This document shows, one piece after another, positions 38,118 through 39,634 of a stretch of DNA of 39,634 nt. Each line of letters starts with the position of its first letter. Position 1 is the stretch's first letter. The translations under genes and the position numbers were made by a program. The notes under the pieces are model-generated. The model had not been told where the DNA came from, ran no database searches, and was given only the letters and a program-made list of their open reading frames with translations. Source of the DNA: Deltaproteobacteria bacterium (GTDB lineage: Bacteria; Desulfobacterota; Desulfobaccia; Desulfobaccales; 0-14-0-80-60-11); assembly GCA_030018495.1 (NCBI GenBank), contig JASEFS010000033.1, positions 1 to 39,634 of the forward strand. The letters are read 5' to 3'.

Positions 38118-39444
38118 ACAGCATAGGCAGGTACTTCTCTATTTCGTATTGGCTGACGTGCAGCCGGTAGCTGTCCCATTCGATCTTTTTGTTCTCGATG
38201 AATTTGAAAAAGATATGATCGCCCAGGGCCCCGCGCACCAGTTCGCTTTTTTCCATCTCCTGGATGGCCTCAAACAAATTGCCGGGCAGGTTGCGTATGC
38301 CCAGGCGCTGGCGTTCGGGCTCAGACATGTGGTAAATGTCCTCCTCCACCGGCGTCGGCAGCTCATAGCCGGCCTCGACGCCTTTCAGCCCCGCGGCCAG
38401 CATTACTGCGAAGGCCAGGTAGGGATTGCAGGAAGGATCGGGGGCCCGGTATTCAATGCGGGTGGCCACTTCTTTGCCCGGCTTGTACATGGGCACCCGG
38501 ATCAGGGTGGAGCGGTTGCGCCGGGCCCAGGAAATGTACACCGGCGCTTCGTAGCCCGGCACCAGGCGTTTGTAAGAGTTCACCCACTGGTTGCACACCG
38601 CGGTGATTTCCCGGGCGTGTTTCAGGAGGCCGGCAATGTATCCTTTGGCCAGTTGGGAAAGGTGATGGGGATCCCCCGGCTCATAGAAGGCGTTTTTCTC
38701 GCCCAGGAACAGGGATTGATGAGTGTGCATGCCGCTGCCGTTGATCCCGAAAATGGGTTTGGGCATGAAAGTGGCGTAATGGCCGTGGAGCCTGGCCACT
38801 TCCTTGACGGCCAGCTTGTAGGTCATGACCTTGTCCGCCATGCGCAGGCCTTCGTCATAGCGCAGGTCAATCTCATGCTGGGAGTAAGCCACTTCATGGT
38901 GGCTGTATTCCACTCGAATGCCCATCTGCTCCAGCATCAGGACGGTGTCCCGGCGCATGACGTTGCCGCGGTCCAGGGCCGTAGTATCGAAATATCCCCC
39001 CTTATCGATGGGAACGGGCTCGCTGTCGCCGGTGAAATAAAAATATTCCAATTCCGGCCCCAAAAAGAAAGTAAAGCCCTTATCTCTGGCCCTGGCCAGA
39101 ACCCGTTTGAACACATACCGGGGGTCCCCCGGGTAAGGGGAGCCGTCAGGTTGGAGGATGTCGCAAAACATCCGGCCCACCGGCCGATCCTGGGGGCGCC
39201 AGGGCAGAAGCTGAAAAGTGGCGGGGTCCGGTTTGGCGATCATGTCGCTTTCCTCGATGCGGGCAAAGCCCTCGATGGAGGAGCCGTCGAACCCCATGCC
39301 CTCGGTCATGGCCTCCTCCAATTCCGACGGACGGATGGAAAAGCTCTTGAGCATTCCCAAAACATCGGTAAACCACAATTGAATGAAACTGACGTCCCGG
39401 TCTTTGACGATCCGGTGGACATCATCAAAAGATCGGCATTCCAT
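38116..39444 (-). CDS. glnA: Glutamine synthetase type I
   Basis: Makes glutamine from glutamate, ammonia and ATP. The protein has 442 residues, the size of the GSI-alpha group. Active-site blocks are visible: GFDGSSIEGF, FFLGPELEYF, the HHEVAYSQHEID metal site, KPIFGINGSGMHTHQSL, and NRSTLIRVP. The C-terminal part reads DIYHMSEPERQRLGIRNLPG; the adenylylation loop with NLYDLPPEE of the GSI-beta enzymes is absent, so control by GlnE is unlikely. The ATG at 39444 has GGGAGGT upstream. The next gene on the strand is the glutamate-synthase-like one, 417 bases on, with its own promoter. Confidence 0.96.
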   Translation of the reverse strand: MECRSFDDVHRIVKDRDVSFIQLWFTDVLGMLKSFSIRPSELEEAMTEGMGFDGSSIEGFARIEESDMIAKPDPATFQLLPWRPQDRPVGRMFCDILQPDGSPYPGDPRYVFKRVLARARDKGFTFFLGPELEYFYFTGDSEPVPIDKGGYFDTTALDRGNVMRRDTVLMLEQMGIRVEYSHHEVAYSQHEIDLRYDEGLRMADKVMTYKLAVKEVARLHGHYATFMPKPIFGINGSGMHTHQSLFLGEKNAFYEPGDPHHLSQLAKGYIAGLLKHAREITAVCNQWVNSYKRLVPGYEAPVYISWARRNRSTLIRVPMYKPGKEVATRIEYRAPDPSCNPYLAFAVMLAAGLKGVEAGYELPTPVEEDIYHMSEPERQRLGIRNLPGNLFEAIQEMEKSELVRGALGDHIFFKFIENKKIEWDSYRLHVSQYEIEKYLPML

Positions 39445-39532
39445 GGAGACCTCCCGGCTGAAATACCTGCATAACCGTCCGGCTTGAAGCTTTGCAACGG
39501 TTTCCATGGCTATACCATAAAGAGGCCCCCTG

Positions 39533-39553
39533 AGGCAAAGAAAGCCTTTGCCT
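39533..39553. repeat. Inverted repeat upstream of glnA
   Basis: The perfect 8-base arms AGGCAAAG and CTTTGCCT enclose five bases, about 90 bases before the glnA ATG. It could be an operator. No sigma-54 element with correct spacing is seen here. The last bases of the window begin a C-rich repeat cut by the edge. Confidence 0.4.
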
Positions 39554-39634
39554 TAGAAGCTATTTCAAAACCTTATATGCAGTGGAAGATTGTTGGTCAT
39601 TGACTCCCCCTCACCCTGCCCTCTCCCCAAAGGG

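Overview
The window reads as chromosomal DNA of an anaerobic, sulfate-reducer or syntroph-like deltaproteobacterium, perhaps a Desulfobacca relative. That placement is inference. It rests on an HdrA/FrhB/NuoEF-type electron-transfer operon, two sigma-54 promoters, an archaeal-style FMN glutamate synthase with its own ferredoxin, a DUF169 protein and GC-rich coding sequence. I see no rRNA, tRNA, CRISPR array, phage or transposase gene.

Layout. 1-3685 (+): the 3' part of a TPR/outer-membrane barrel protein, a Tat-exported protein of unknown function and a radical SAM/SPASM enzyme. 3686-4464: a gene-free patch packed with palindromes and bounded by direct repeats. 4465-6361 (-): a zinc alcohol dehydrogenase and a DUF169 protein. 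6478-13677 (+): a translationally coupled operon treZ, GH57/DUF3536, treY, which turns alpha-glucan into trehalose. 13768-16968 (-): carB. 17165-17587 (-): a hemerythrin. 17796-24407 (transcribed leftwards): nuoE-, nuoF- and nuoG-N-terminus-like genes, then an HdrA-MvhD fusion and an FrhB-like flavoprotein, read from a sigma-54 promoter next to a PAS/sigma-54 activator gene (24772-26199). 26944-29034 (+): an exported protein with four PRC-barrel units, and a CsbD protein. 29383-30321 (+): GDP-fucose synthase. 30349-33867 (-): GAF, HD-phosphohydrolase and tandem UspA genes. 34028-35422 (+): fumC. 35507-39444 (-): a tiny membrane protein, then glnA upstream of gltB-like and ferredoxin genes, an ammonium-assimilation block with a second sigma-54 promoter.

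How the genes work together. The Nuo/Hdr/Frh operon has a complete NADH-oxidising flavoprotein module but no hydrogenase or formate dehydrogenase catalytic subunit. It most likely forms a soluble NAD(H)-linked, flavin-based electron bifurcating or confurcating complex whose other partners, perhaps ferredoxin and an unknown acceptor, are open. HdrA in it has lost a conserved cluster cysteine. The glutamine synthetase and FMN/Fe-S glutamate synthase form a ferredoxin-type GS-GOGAT route. The trehalose operon and the CsbD, PRC, UspA and hemerythrin genes point to stress tolerance.

Most worth following up: the Nuo/HdrA-MvhD/FrhB operon with its sigma-54 control; the barrel/Tat-protein/radical-SAM cassette; a plus-strand structured RNA candidate at 37960-38117; and the palindrome patch at 3736-4452.
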